DNA of 64,000 bases from Anaerolineaceae bacterium (GTDB lineage Bacteria; Chloroflexota; Anaerolineae; Aggregatilineales; Phototrophicaceae), in contig PABP01000011.1 of assembly GCA_002699585.1 (NCBI GenBank), forward strand, positions 84,922-148,921. Reading direction: 5' to 3'. Under the pieces are notes generated by a model. That model did no database searches and had not been told where the DNA came from. It saw only the letters and a program-made list of their open reading frames with translations. The position numbers were made by a program, and so were the translations under genes. Below, one piece after another: positions 1-8,739 of this stretch; the stretch's first letter is position 1; each line of letters begins with the position of its first letter.

Positions 1-2
1 AT

Positions 3-1787
3 GCCGCCGAGCGCGATCTGTATTTGCGTGGCAAGATGAACGAGTGGGGCGTAGACGATAGCTATTTGTTCACCCGTGATGACGACATGGCCACCCTGAC
101 CGTGACGTTAGCTCCCGGCCTGTATGCCTTCAAAATCGCGGATACCAACTGGACGCCGAATACCACCTTCGGCCTGGATAGCGGCAGCGAACTGGTGACG
201 CCCAGCAGCCATCTGGTCACAGGCGATGCATCCCGCGATACGCTACTGGTGCTCAATGCTGCACAAACGCTGACCTTCACGCTCGATACCAGCGGACTGC
301 GCCCCCTGCTGACCATCGACGGTGAGATCGGCAGCAACCGCCGCCGTGCGCCCGGTCCGAATCCCGATTTCAACAACCTGCGCATCTATCAGATCATGGT
401 CGAATCCTTTTTGGATGGCGACCCCGATGTCGGCTATGGCGTGGGCTACGGCAACAGCCATCACGCTGGCGACATTCGCGGCATCATTGAGGCGCTGCCC
501 TATATCCAGGATCTGGGCATGAACGCCATCTGGCTAACGCCCATCTTTGATTCCGAGGCGGGCACGGGCAATGATGATCGCTTGGATGCGACCGGTTACT
601 TCACCCGCGATTACTTCAACATTGATCCTAACTTTGGCACGATGGACGACGCCCGCGAACTGGTCGATACGGCCCATGACCTGGGCATGTACGTGTTTTT
701 CGATGGCGTGTTTGGCCATCACAAAGGCGATCCGGCGGCATCTCCCAACGGTTTGCTGCCGACAGGGCGCGATAACCCGGTTTCGTATCCGGGTAGCCTG
801 GAATTCTATAAAGAGGTGGCGACCTACTGGATTGAGGAATTGGGCATCGACGGTTGGCGGCTGGATCAGGCTTATCAGGTGCCGCTGGATGCCTGGGTCG
901 AGATTCGGGCAGCAGTGGAAGAAGCGTCGGCGGCGCGTGCCGTAGCCGGGGAGGAATGGGGGACGCTCGGTTACATGGTCGCGGAAATCTGGCGCGATAG
1001 TCGTCAGGAGATCGTGCAGCAGGGCTATGGCCCGTTCGATATGCCTGCATTGCCCTCGGCGTTCGACTTCCCGACGCGCTATGCGCTGGTGCGCGTACTG
1101 GCTGGCGATGAAAGCGGCCTTTCCGGGCAACCTGCCAGCACGCTGGATACAGCCCTGCTCAACAATTTGCTCTATCCGCCGCAGGCGACGCCCAACCTGA
1201 TGATCGGCAACCATGATCTGGTGCGCTTTGGTGATTTGCTCCAGCGGGCAGGCATCGCCAACCCGGAGGATGCTGAATACTGGCAGCGCCACAAAGCGGC
1301 CTTTAGCTTCCTGGCGGCCTATACCGGGCCGATTACGATCTACTACGGTGAGGAAATCGGCGACGAGGTAGAGGGCTTTGCCCAGCATGTGAGCGTCTGT
1401 GTGTCGCGCGGCCTGTGCGATGACCACGTCGCTCGCAGTGATGGCCAGATTACCGACTTCACGCCCGACGAGGCCGATTTGCACGACTATGTGGCTGACC
1501 TCATGCATCTGCGTGCGGAACATCCGGCGCTGTGGAACGGCAATGCGACCAATCTGGTGGCGAACAGTACCATCTTCGCGGACTACAAATGGGCCGATGA
1601 CGATGCGCTGGTCTATATGCTGAACACAGGCGAAGACAGTCGGCGAGTGGCGCTTTCCCAGGAGGATGTCGGCGGTGACAGATTAGTCGATCTGCTGGAT
1701 GGGACGGTCATTGAGCCGATTCGTGGCGTTTACGTAGTAAATATCGATGGGTTGACGGGTTTGTTCCTGGGTGTGGAAACCGACTAG
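3..1787 (+). CDS. GH13 alpha-amylase family glycoside hydrolase, 5' partial
   Basis: The frame is open to the window's left edge, so the N-terminus is missing. The first ~90 visible residues (AERDLYLRGKMNEWG onward, with an ADTNWTPNTTFG segment) resemble the small beta domain found in front of pullulanase and amylase barrels. A GH13 TIM barrel follows. Visible motifs are a region I variant DGVFGHH (the usual Asn is Gly), region II GWRLDQ with the nucleophile Asp, the acid/base Glu in VAEIW, and region IV IGNHD. The family hydrolyses or transfers alpha-1,4 or alpha-1,6 glucans. Substrate and export cannot be read because the start is lost. The class is secure; exact specificity is unknown. Confidence 0.9.
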   Translation, partial: AAERDLYLRGKMNEWGVDDSYLFTRDDDMATLTVTLAPGLYAFKIADTNWTPNTTFGLDSGSELVTPSSHLVTGDASRDTLLVLNAAQTLTFTLDTSGLRPLLTIDGEIGSNRRRAPGPNPDFNNLRIYQIMVESFLDGDPDVGYGVGYGNSHHAGDIRGIIEALPYIQDLGMNAIWLTPIFDSEAGTGNDDRLDATGYFTRDYFNIDPNFGTMDDARELVDTAHDLGMYVFFDGVFGHHKGDPAASPNGLLPTGRDNPVSYPGSLEFYKEVATYWIEELGIDGWRLDQAYQVPLDAWVEIRAAVEEASAARAVAGEEWGTLGYMVAEIWRDSRQEIVQQGYGPFDMPALPSAFDFPTRYALVRVLAGDESGLSGQPASTLDTALLNNLLYPPQATPNLMIGNHDLVRFGDLLQRAGIANPEDAEYWQRHKAAFSFLAAYTGPITIYYGEEIGDEVEGFAQHVSVCVSRGLCDDHVARSDGQITDFTPDEADLHDYVADLMHLRAEHPALWNGNATNLVANSTIFADYKWADDDALVYMLNTGEDSRRVALSQEDVGGDRLVDLLDGTVIEPIRGVYVVNIDGLTGLFLGVETD

Positions 1788-1803
1788 CTTATGTTCATAT
1801 TCG

Positions 1804-1853
1804 GTAGGGGCAAGGCACTGCCTTGCCCAGGGTTTGGCATGCCAAACCCCTAC
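1804..1853. repeat. Palindromic MITE-like repeat with two internal hairpins
   Basis: The 50-bp unit is bounded by the inverted termini GTAGGGG and CCCCTAC. Inside are two adjacent palindromes, GGGCAAGGCA/TGCCTTGCCC and GGGTTTGGCATGCCAAACCC. It lies 16 bp after the amylase stop codon. The arrangement is that of a non-autonomous REP- or MITE-type element. It may also act as a terminator, although no T-run follows. No second copy was noticed in the window. Confidence 0.7.
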
Positions 1854-1918
1854 ATGGAACTATTTTTCTAAAGGACTTGGATGAGTGTGATTCCACAAAT
1901 CAATAGAACTAGCCGCCT

Positions 1919-2458
1919 ATGACTTTTCCAGAAGCCAGCAAAGGCAGCTATCTATTGCTGCTGCAATTAGAAGCTCCCAGCCGCCTGACTATCGGGCGGT
2001 TGGGCACCTTTGATTTCCCGCAGGGGTGGCTGGTGTATACGGGCAGCGCTCTGGGATCGGGCGGGCTGCGTGGGCGGCTTAAGCATCATCTGGCCCCGGT
2101 GAAAAAGTCGCACTGGCATGTCGATTATTTGCGGCAGGCGGCGGTATGCCGTGAAGTATGGTACGCGGTTGGTGATGTCAGCTTTGAGCACGACTGGGCA
2201 GCAACCCTACTCAAATTGCCCGATGCCAGCATTCCAGTAGCGCGGTTTGGTGCTTCCGACTGCCGCTGTCCGACGCACTTGGTCGCGTTTGCAGATAGGC
2301 CACAAATCGACGCCTTTAATGCCCTGGCTGAAATCAAAGTGCAGGGCTGGCTTGTGTCTTGGATTGCACCACAGAGATCACAGAGGCCACGGAGAAAAAA
2401 TCAACGCAAAGTCGCTAAGGACGCAAAGCATTCGTTCAAGGGATCACCAGAGCCATAA
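1919..2458 (+). CDS. GIY-YIG family protein (DUF123)
   Basis: The first ~142 residues match the DUF123 branch of the GIY-YIG nuclease superfamily: KGSYLLLLQL, then WLVYTGSALGSGGLRGRLKHH with the Y-T-G signature, SHWHVDYLR, and Cys-containing ASDCRCPTHLVAF. Family members are small and often stand alone; their substrate is not established. The last ~35 residues (after about VQGWL) are basic and read straight through a non-coding-type dispersed repeat, so the native stop has probably been lost. The 3' end overlaps the convergent ADP-ribosylglycohydrolase gene by 23 bp. No strong ribosome binding site is visible before this ATG. Confidence 0.8.
   Translation: MTFPEASKGSYLLLLQLEAPSRLTIGRLGTFDFPQGWLVYTGSALGSGGLRGRLKHHLAPVKKSHWHVDYLRQAAVCREVWYAVGDVSFEHDWAATLLKLPDASIPVARFGASDCRCPTHLVAFADRPQIDAFNALAEIKVQGWLVSWIAPQRSQRPRRKNQRKVAKDAKHSFKGSPEP
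2368..2429. repeat. Dispersed CACAGAG / ACGCAAAG repeat
   Basis: The stretch contains ACCACAGAG-type and ACGCAAAG-type words separated by a purine-rich segment. Related pieces occur after the isomerase gene (CACCACAGAGAACACAG, near 18597) and at 19790-19835. It is read as the C-terminus of the DUF123 gene. It looks like an intergenic repeat captured by a coding frame. Confidence 0.5.
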
Positions 2459-3278
2459 GTTCAGCATCCATGCGAGCAATATACTCACGTCCGAAGGGAC
2501 CGTTTTCTAGGCCAAGTATTAGATGCTCCGGCAGATTGTTTGCGACATCTTTGCTACAGGAAGCGGCTGCCAGCGCAATGGTCGCTACAGTATCGACATC
2601 GCCTGCGTAATCAATACATCCTCGTAGCATATCACTCAGATTATCATAGGTCTGGACCGCCGTGATTGCCGCCCGTACACTCATCCAGCCCTGGGCTTTG
2701 ACCTTGCCCTGCCAGGGAATGGCCCAATCGCCGGTAACGTGTTCCTCTAGGAATTGTCCCAAGTCCTTTTTGGCTCCCAAGTCATAAATAAAGTAATGTG
2801 TCATCAGGGCAGCGGCCATTGCCGCATGAATCCCATCTGGTGTGTCATGGGTGACTGCTGCCTGGATGCGCGTTTTTTCGAGTACTTCGTCGATTGTTCC
2901 CAGGATACCGAGTGGGGCCGCACGCATTGCGGCACCGCTCTTGTCACTTTTCGGAATGATCTTCTCAAGAAATTGCTCGCCGCTATCTATATTGCATAGG
3001 AATTCATAGAAGCGTCCGGCGTAGCCTTCACGAGGGTCACGCTTGAAGGCATCTACGAAATGGGTCGCCAGATTGATGGGTGTCCAGGGAACGCCATTGA
3101 CGAGCATCTCAGCGATAGCCAACGACATTTGTGTGTCGTCTGTATAGCAACCGGGCATAATCCTGTGGCGAGGGTGTTTCACATACTGGCTGAGGTCATT
3201 AAATTGCGTGATATAGCTGCGGTTGACGTACTCAAATCCCGCTCCATAAGCGTCCCCAACAGCGAGTTCAAGCAACAT
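2436..3278 (-). CDS. ADP-ribosylglycohydrolase family protein
   Basis: The 280-residue protein begins LLELAVGDAYGAGFEY. It carries the two metal-binding signatures of the DraG/ARH family: GCYTDDTQMSLA at about residues 43-54 and GDVDTVATIA near residue 227. These Asp/Thr clusters bind two Mg2+ ions and hydrolyse ADP-ribose from proteins or small molecules. The start matches the family, whose N-terminus is the first helix of the fold. It converges on and overlaps the DUF123 gene by 23 bp. The target is unknown. No toxin-like ADP-ribosyltransferase lies nearby, so a DarT/DarG-type pair is not supported. Confidence 0.9.
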   Translation of the reverse strand: MLLELAVGDAYGAGFEYVNRSYITQFNDLSQYVKHPRHRIMPGCYTDDTQMSLAIAEMLVNGVPWTPINLATHFVDAFKRDPREGYAGRFYEFLCNIDSGEQFLEKIIPKSDKSGAAMRAAPLGILGTIDEVLEKTRIQAAVTHDTPDGIHAAMAAALMTHYFIYDLGAKKDLGQFLEEHVTGDWAIPWQGKVKAQGWMSVRAAITAVQTYDNLSDMLRGCIDYAGDVDTVATIALAAASCSKDVANNLPEHLILGLENGPFGREYIARMDAELMALVIP

Positions 3279-3378
3279 GTTTCGACCTCATAGTATGATT
3301 TATGCCAAGATCATACCATGAGGTCTTTGCTCTGTAACTTTGTGCGTTAGGTCTTTTTGTAGGGACTGTTTCGAATCA

Positions 3379-3420
3379 ACGGGTTGGCAGGTACGTGATT
3401 TTCCGTGCCAACCCGTTTTT
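3379..3420. terminator. Hairpin between converging ends
   Basis: A 12-bp stem (AACGGGTTGGCA / TGCCAACCCGTT) encloses a 16-nt loop, and TTTTT follows on the plus strand. It lies just past the 3' end of the minus-strand GH20 gene. The T-run favours plus-direction termination, so its use for the GH20 operon is less certain. Confidence 0.55.
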
Positions 3421-3434
3421 ATGTCATTTGAAGC

Positions 3435-4970
3435 TTAGATCGGATCGTCATCCAGTTCGCAGTAGTTAACGCCTAATTTACCCAGACGCGGATAATGGGC
3501 ATCCACGCGGGTACGGAAATCAACGTAGTCGCGGTCTTCCGGGTAGGACCACATGACTTCTGCTAAGGCAAGCGCCCGTGGGTATGTCATGTACATCACC
3601 TGATCGGTGGTCGGGATGTATTCCGTCCAGACGTTGCCCTGCCCACCCAGCACATGATGGGCTTTTTCCGGGTCGATGTCCTCCGGGATGGGTTGGAACT
3701 CATAAGCGCGTTTGAGCGAGACATAGCCGCCGATGGCGGGGGGCTGACTGTCGAGGTCTTCGGACTGGTAGTAGTCCAGATAGCAGTTGGTGTTGGGCGT
3801 CATGACGACATCGTGGCCCGCATTGGCCGCGTCGATGCCGCCCTGGCTGCCGCGCCAGCTCATGACAGTGGCGTTGGGGGCCAGACCACCCTCTAGAATT
3901 TCATCCCAACCGACGATCTGACGACCCTGGGCGTTCAGCCATTTTTCCATGCGCTGGATGAAGTAGCTCTGGAGTTCGTGCTCGTCGGCCAGACCTTCTT
4001 CTTTCATACGGGCTTGGCAATCCGGGCAGACTTCCCAGCGATCTTTGGGGCATTCGTCGCCGCCGATGTGGATGATTTCGCTGGGGAACAGGTCGAGTAC
4101 TTCGGTCAGGACATCTTCTAAAAAGGTGAAAACGGCTTCTTTGCCCGCGCAGAATACGTCTTTTGAAATGCCCCATATCGTCCAGACTTCGTAGCCCTCA
4201 CCGACGCAGCCCAGTTCTGGGTATGCGGCCAGCGCTGCCAGCGCATGACCGGGCATTTCGATTTCCGGGATGACCGTAATATGACGATCGGCGGCATAGG
4301 CGACGACTTCGCGCACTTCGTCCTGCGTATAAAAGCCGCTGTAGGGTTCGCCATCACCCGTATGCCGATCTGCCGGGAGGGGTGTTTCCTTACGCTTGGA
4401 GCCAATTGCGGTCAGCTTGGGGTACTTCTTGATTTCGATGCGCCAGCCCTGGTCTTCGGTCAGGTGCCAGTGGAAGATGTTGTACTTGTAGAGCGCCATC
4501 ACGTCGATGAACTGTTTGACAAACTCGACATCGAAGAAGTGGCGACCTACGTCCAGGTGGATACCCCGCCAGCCGAAGCGCGGCGCATCTTCGATCTGCA
4601 CAGACGGGATGTCCCATGCAGCTTCGGTCGCTTTGTCGTTTTCGATGGCCACAGGCAGCAGTTGACGCAGCGTTTGCATTCCTCGGAACAACCCGACAGG
4701 GGCTGTCGCACTGAGGGTGACTTGCTCTGGGGTGACGTTGAGGGCGTATTCTTCTGAGGGGGAGCCTTCGTCCAGAATGAGCTGGATGCCGCCTTCGCCT
4801 TCTGCCTGAATAGGCAAATCGTAGCCCGTTGCAGTGCGTAACAGGCTTGCCAGCAGCTCCGCGACGGGGACAGCTTCGTCTGCCGCAACGATAATGGTTT
4901 CAGCCGTAATGCTGAAGACGCCTTCACCCACCGTCATGGATTGGGGCTTTGGAATAATCGAAATGGTCAT
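3435..4970 (-). CDS. GH20 beta-N-acetylhexosaminidase
   Basis: The protein has 511 residues. An N-terminal GH20b-like domain (residues 1-~130, beginning ISIIPKPQSM) is followed by the catalytic TIM barrel from WRGIHLDVGRHF. The substrate-assisted catalytic pair is Asp305-Glu306 in HIGGDECPKDRW; FHWHLTEDQGWR and PEIEMPGH are further family blocks. The enzyme removes terminal beta-linked GlcNAc or GalNAc. No signal peptide is present, so it probably acts in the cytoplasm on imported oligosaccharides. It is the last gene of a minus-strand operon with an EamA transporter (43-bp gap) and a Gfo/Idh/MocA oxidoreductase. Confidence 0.95.
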   Translation of the reverse strand: MTISIIPKPQSMTVGEGVFSITAETIIVAADEAVPVAELLASLLRTATGYDLPIQAEGEGGIQLILDEGSPSEEYALNVTPEQVTLSATAPVGLFRGMQTLRQLLPVAIENDKATEAAWDIPSVQIEDAPRFGWRGIHLDVGRHFFDVEFVKQFIDVMALYKYNIFHWHLTEDQGWRIEIKKYPKLTAIGSKRKETPLPADRHTGDGEPYSGFYTQDEVREVVAYAADRHITVIPEIEMPGHALAALAAYPELGCVGEGYEVWTIWGISKDVFCAGKEAVFTFLEDVLTEVLDLFPSEIIHIGGDECPKDRWEVCPDCQARMKEEGLADEHELQSYFIQRMEKWLNAQGRQIVGWDEILEGGLAPNATVMSWRGSQGGIDAANAGHDVVMTPNTNCYLDYYQSEDLDSQPPAIGGYVSLKRAYEFQPIPEDIDPEKAHHVLGGQGNVWTEYIPTTDQVMYMTYPRALALAEVMWSYPEDRDYVDFRTRVDAHYPRLGKLGVNYCELDDDPI

Positions 4971-5013
4971 AACGAATTCCTTTTCAGGTACTTTGTTTTC
5001 AGGTTGTGTGACA

Positions 5014-5886
5014 TCAGGCCATGAAGATGACGCCGACGAAGGTCAGGGCGATGCCAAACGCTTTTAGCCGTTGGAATGGCTCCGAGAAGAGCGTCAGGCC
5101 CACAATGTATAAAATAAGCATGCGCGTATTGCTGATGGCAATCGAATAGGCCAGGTTGGGCGTATTGGCATAAGAAATGAAGTCAGCGGCGTTGCCGATG
5201 GTGGCACAGGCGATGGCGATCAGCAGAATGAGGATGTGTTTGCGGCGGATGACGAACGACGTGCGTTCAACCGTGCCCTGGCTGATGAACATCAACCCGG
5301 CGACCAGCAGCACGACCACAATGGCGACTTCACCACTGACGCCGCCATCGGTGGCATAGCGCACGAAGATCGTCAAGACAGTGAACATAGCCGCCGCCAG
5401 CAAGGACCACGCCAACCAGCCAAAGCGGTCATTCGCTGATGCTTTGGGGATGGGTGTGCTTTTGGCCTGGAACGGCAAACTTTCCGAGATGATAAGCACG
5501 CCAAAGGTCACCACGACGACGCCCACCAGTTTGGCAATATCGAAGGGAGCGCTGAAAGCCACCAGCGAAAAAACATAGGTGATGGCCGTGCGAATGGTGA
5601 TGATGCCCTCAATATAGCCAATGTTGTTCTGCGTCTTGATGGCCTGGTTAAAGGCATAGTTGCCGATCCAACTGGAAGCACCTGCCAACACCAGTGGTAG
5701 CCAATTGGCCCCAATCGCGGCGAAGTGCTCCGGTCTTAAGAAAACGATGGCTAGCAAAGCTGCCGACCCCAACCACACGTAAGCCATGTAGGTCGTGATC
5801 GGCAGCAGCTTGTGCAGCCTTTGGAACGAAAGTCCCTGCCCAGAAAGGGCAACAGCGGCGACCAGCGCCGCCACAAACCAACTCAT
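5014..5886 (-). CDS. EamA/DMT family transporter
   Basis: The 290-residue protein is almost wholly hydrophobic. About ten membrane segments form two EamA repeats (roughly residues 3-135 and 150-290), and the conserved Gly-rich segments are visible (GASSWIGNYAFNQAIK and the second-half TIGNAADFISY). Family members move small metabolites such as sugars or amino acids across the inner membrane. It starts 2 bp after the stop of the oxidoreductase gene and precedes the GH20 gene, so the three are probably co-transcribed. The context suggests uptake or export of a sugar or sugar derivative; the substrate cannot be read. Confidence 0.9.
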   Translation of the reverse strand: MSWFVAALVAAVALSGQGLSFQRLHKLLPITTYMAYVWLGSAALLAIVFLRPEHFAAIGANWLPLVLAGASSWIGNYAFNQAIKTQNNIGYIEGIITIRTAITYVFSLVAFSAPFDIAKLVGVVVVTFGVLIISESLPFQAKSTPIPKASANDRFGWLAWSLLAAAMFTVLTIFVRYATDGGVSGEVAIVVVLLVAGLMFISQGTVERTSFVIRRKHILILLIAIACATIGNAADFISYANTPNLAYSIAISNTRMLILYIVGLTLFSEPFQRLKAFGIALTFVGVIFMA

Positions 5887-5888
5887 AC

Positions 5889-7175
5889 TTAGATGTCCAT
5901 TTCGCGGGCTTCACGCTCCACGCGTTCACGGTACTCCGGCATGTAGATGGTGGTATGTTTCGCACGGGATTCTTCCGCGGCAAAAGCCAGCAAGTGACTT
6001 TCCAAAGATTCGCGGGCGGTGGTGATGCTATCATCCGGGCGGCCCTGGACCGCGTTCAGGAAGCTGCGCACGATGCCGAAGTCGCCGCCGCCGTGGCCGC
6101 TGCTATCGCGGTCAAAGATCTCGACCTGCTCGACTTTGCCCGTCAGATGATGATGAATGCTGATTTCATTGCCCAGGCTGGAGAATTTGCCGTAGAGCGT
6201 GGCCTTGGTGCCATCCCAGCGCATGGTACGGCATTCTTCGTCGCCCTGGCCGTTCATCACCAGGTTGACGGTGGTGCCGTCTTCCATCTCCATGTTCACC
6301 GACTGATGATCGACCACATCGTTATCGCAGTGATAGACGCAGCGCCCATACCAGCCTGTTTTCAGTTCTTCCAGGCGAGCTTCCGCAGTCGGGATGTAGG
6401 TGAGGGCGTTCAAGGGCCAGCGGTCGCCATCGTGGGCGTACAGGCGCGTGGCTTCGTATTTACAGCTTTCCGCGACCGGGCAGCCATCGGTGCAGCGTAG
6501 CGGCGCACCTTCGGGGGCATTTTCCGGGCGGAAGTGCGTCAATGAGCCGTATGAACTCAGATGGACCACGTTTTGCTTGAGGATCCACAACAGGATGTCG
6601 AGATCATGGCAGCACTTGGAGAGAATCATCGGGCCGGATGTTTCTTCATTGCGCCAATTGCCGCGTACAAAGCTGTGCGACATATGCCAGAAAACCAGAT
6701 TCTCGCGGTGGGTAACGCTGACAATGCGGCCCAATACGCCGGAATCGACAACTTCTTTGAGCTTTTGCCAGAAGGGACTGTAGCGCAGCACATGGCAAAT
6801 TTGCAGCAAGCGGCCCGCATCTTCTGCTTTTTGGACGAGCTTGACATTTTCATGCAGGACCGGGGTCATCGGTTTTTCCAGCAGGACGTCATAGCCCTGG
6901 TCGAGCATCTTCATGGTGGATTGGTAATGCATGCGGTCCATCGTGCAGTTCATGACGGTGGCGGAGCGCTTGCCATCGCTATCCAGCAGGGCTTCCCAGC
7001 CATCGAACTGCATATCCGGGGAGATGTCATGGTACGTGGCGATACGGTCGCGGCGGATCTCTTCGGGGTCCGCTACGCCCACTACAGATAGCTCAGACGG
7101 ATACTCACTTGCGAACCGGGCATAGGCATTCCCACGTCCACCTGCACCTACAATAATCGTATCAACAGCAGCCAT
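5889..7175 (-). CDS. Gfo/Idh/MocA family oxidoreductase
   Basis: The N-terminal Rossmann fold shows IIVGAGGRGNAYA (residues 7-19) and the catalytic-type lysine of EKP at Lys101 (DVLLEKPMTP). The C-terminal domain has the SKCCHDLDILLWI block. The family catalyses NAD(P)-dependent redox chemistry on sugars, inositols or amino-sugars. A cysteine cluster, RCTDGCPVAESCKYEA at about residues 227-242, is unusual and might bind a metal. This is the first gene of the minus operon. A clear ribosome binding site (AGGAGA) lies before the ATG. It diverges from the ROK repressor, which probably controls it. Confidence 0.92.
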   Translation of the reverse strand: MAAVDTIIVGAGGRGNAYARFASEYPSELSVVGVADPEEIRRDRIATYHDISPDMQFDGWEALLDSDGKRSATVMNCTMDRMHYQSTMKMLDQGYDVLLEKPMTPVLHENVKLVQKAEDAGRLLQICHVLRYSPFWQKLKEVVDSGVLGRIVSVTHRENLVFWHMSHSFVRGNWRNEETSGPMILSKCCHDLDILLWILKQNVVHLSSYGSLTHFRPENAPEGAPLRCTDGCPVAESCKYEATRLYAHDGDRWPLNALTYIPTAEARLEELKTGWYGRCVYHCDNDVVDHQSVNMEMEDGTTVNLVMNGQGDEECRTMRWDGTKATLYGKFSSLGNEISIHHHLTGKVEQVEIFDRDSSGHGGGDFGIVRSFLNAVQGRPDDSITTARESLESHLLAFAAEESRAKHTTIYMPEYRERVEREAREMDI

Positions 7176-7247
7176 AGCGTTCTCCTAATTATGAGATTGA
7201 GGTTGGGAATTGGCTATTTGTACTGATAAAAATGGCCAAAACACGCA

Positions 7248-7264
7248 ACAAATGTCTAATTTGT
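7248..7264. promoter_or_regulatory. Candidate ROK operator palindrome
   Basis: ACAAAT-GTCTA-ATTTGT is a perfect 6-bp inverted repeat in the AT-rich 238-bp space between the divergent oxidoreductase operon and the ROK repressor gene. ROK repressors typically bind AT-rich palindromes of this kind. A TTGACA hexamer on the plus strand at 7283-7288 lacks a well-spaced -10 box. Assignment is by position and symmetry only. Confidence 0.4.
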
Positions 7265-7413
7265 AAAAATGTGCACGAAAATTTGACAAAGTGATGTCGT
7301 TACGATAGGCTTTGTTCATAATAAAAACAAACAAAGCTGCTATTAATTTAACACGGCTAGCACTTTTTACCAAACCAATTCGGAACTATTAACTAGAGTT
7401 TTGTTACCTTCTT

Positions 7414-8616
7414 ATGAGCCAAAATAGTTTGTCGATTAATCACGGGTTGATGCATAAGGTGAACTGCTCTCTTATTTTGAGTAGTTTGCGTAAGCATCCC
7501 TCACAGACACGGGCGAAGTTGGCTAAGCATACCGGTCTGACCCGCAGCACGATCTCCAATTTGATCGACGAACTCATCGAGAAGAATTTCATTCACGAAG
7601 TTGGCTACGAACCGTCATCCGGCGGTCGACGCGGTATTCTGCTAGAACTGAATCCTGAAGGGGGGTCGGCAATCGCTGTGAAGATCAACGCTTCCTCAGT
7701 GCAATGTGCGCTCTCCAACCTGGTTGGCGACATCCTATGGCACAAACTGGTGCCGTTGACGTCGACCGAGGTCGATGTGGTGCTGCCGATTGCGGAGCAA
7801 CTCATCCAGGAAGCCATGACAGAAAACAGCGAGCAGCTCGATATCCTGGGGATTGCCGTGGGCGTCACAGGTCTCGTCAGCGCCGATGGTGTGGTGGTTT
7901 ACTCCAAAAACCTCAACTGGAAACACGTTGATTTACATGCGACCTGGGAAGATTGCTTCAAAGTCCCCGTCACGGTTGATAACGATGTGAGCTTGGCTGC
8001 TTTTGGGGAAAATCATTATGGTCGGGCAACCAACGAGCGCCACTTCATCTATGTAGAAATCGGCTATGGTACGGGGGCGGGCATCATCCTTGATGGCCAG
8101 CTTTTCCGGGGTCCGACAGGCCATGCTGGCGAAGTCGGCTACATTATTTTTAACCTCCTGGATGCCGATGGCCAGGTCCAGTCTACAACCTGGGAAGAGA
8201 TGACCAACATTCCGCGCTTGAAGGCGGTTGTTGCCGATCTCATCGACCAGGGTATAACCACGCGGCTTCAGCGCGATGCCCTTTCCTTCGACAAAATCAT
8301 CAAGGCAGCCCGTGATAATGACCCGGTTGCCAGCCAGGCTATGCGGCAGTTGACGCGCAACGTCGGCATTGGGTTGGCCAATCTGGTTAACATCTTTGAT
8401 ATTTCTACATTTGTACTGGGTGGGGAGCTGGGCACACAGTACGAACCCTACCTCGATACCCTCAACGATGCACTCAGCCAGCACTTGATTTCGGCCCCTG
8501 CTGATGGGGTGACGGTGCGGATTTCCAACTTAAAGCCGGATGCCGTGCTTATGGGCGCAATTGCCCAGGTCTTTGACGAAATCCTCAGAGAACCGTCGCT
8601 CAATGTTAATTTGTGA
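7414..8616 (+). CDS. ROK family transcriptional regulator (NagC/XylR type)
   Basis: The 400-residue protein has an N-terminal winged helix-turn-helix (residues ~20-80, with TRAKLAKHTGLTRSTISNLI) and a ROK domain (IAVGVTGLVSADG, PVTVDNDVSLAAFGE, GYGTGAGIILDGQLFRG). GHAGEVG is present, but the CxCGxxGC zinc cluster of Mlc, NagC and the ROK kinases is absent; the segment reads YIIFNLLDADGQVQ instead. ROK repressors release DNA when they bind a sugar or sugar phosphate. It lies between the GH20 operon and the ABC importer operon, so it probably governs both. Confidence 0.92.
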   Translation: MSQNSLSINHGLMHKVNCSLILSSLRKHPSQTRAKLAKHTGLTRSTISNLIDELIEKNFIHEVGYEPSSGGRRGILLELNPEGGSAIAVKINASSVQCALSNLVGDILWHKLVPLTSTEVDVVLPIAEQLIQEAMTENSEQLDILGIAVGVTGLVSADGVVVYSKNLNWKHVDLHATWEDCFKVPVTVDNDVSLAAFGENHYGRATNERHFIYVEIGYGTGAGIILDGQLFRGPTGHAGEVGYIIFNLLDADGQVQSTTWEEMTNIPRLKAVVADLIDQGITTRLQRDALSFDKIIKAARDNDPVASQAMRQLTRNVGIGLANLVNIFDISTFVLGGELGTQYEPYLDTLNDALSQHLISAPADGVTVRISNLKPDAVLMGAIAQVFDEILREPSLNVNL

Positions 8617-8620
8617 CATT

Positions 8621-8641
8621 CAATCCCATCTGGGATTGTTT
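8621..8641 (+). terminator. Short hairpin after the ROK regulator
   Basis: CAATCCCA-TC-TGGGATTG followed by TTTG begins 5 bp after the regulator stop codon. The T-run is short, so termination may be incomplete. Confidence 0.45.
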
Positions 8642-8739
8642 GAAAATTATAAAGTTTAGGGACAGGAGATGGGTATAGATTACGAAATGCAACAATCCAT
8701 AACTATCGCGGTACTATCTGAGTTATCTGGAGGACTTTT

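Noticed and set aside
534..1523. A 329-residue open frame on the minus strand inside the amylase gene
   Set aside because: It is the complement of a clear GH13 gene; its protein is low-complexity in His/Arg and lacks any domain.
2436..3278. DarT/DarG-type toxin-antitoxin built on the ADP-ribosylglycohydrolase
   Set aside because: The protein is DraG-type rather than a macrodomain, and no ADP-ribosyltransferase toxin is adjacent.
3379..3420. TTCGAATC next to the hairpin suggested a tRNA T-arm
   Set aside because: No acceptor stem, anticodon arm or CCA-side pairing could be built around it.
7283..7322. TTGACA...CATAAT as the promoter of the ROK regulator
   Set aside because: The spacing of 28 bp is too long, and the nearer TACGAT is only 12 bp away, so no sigma-70-like pair fits.
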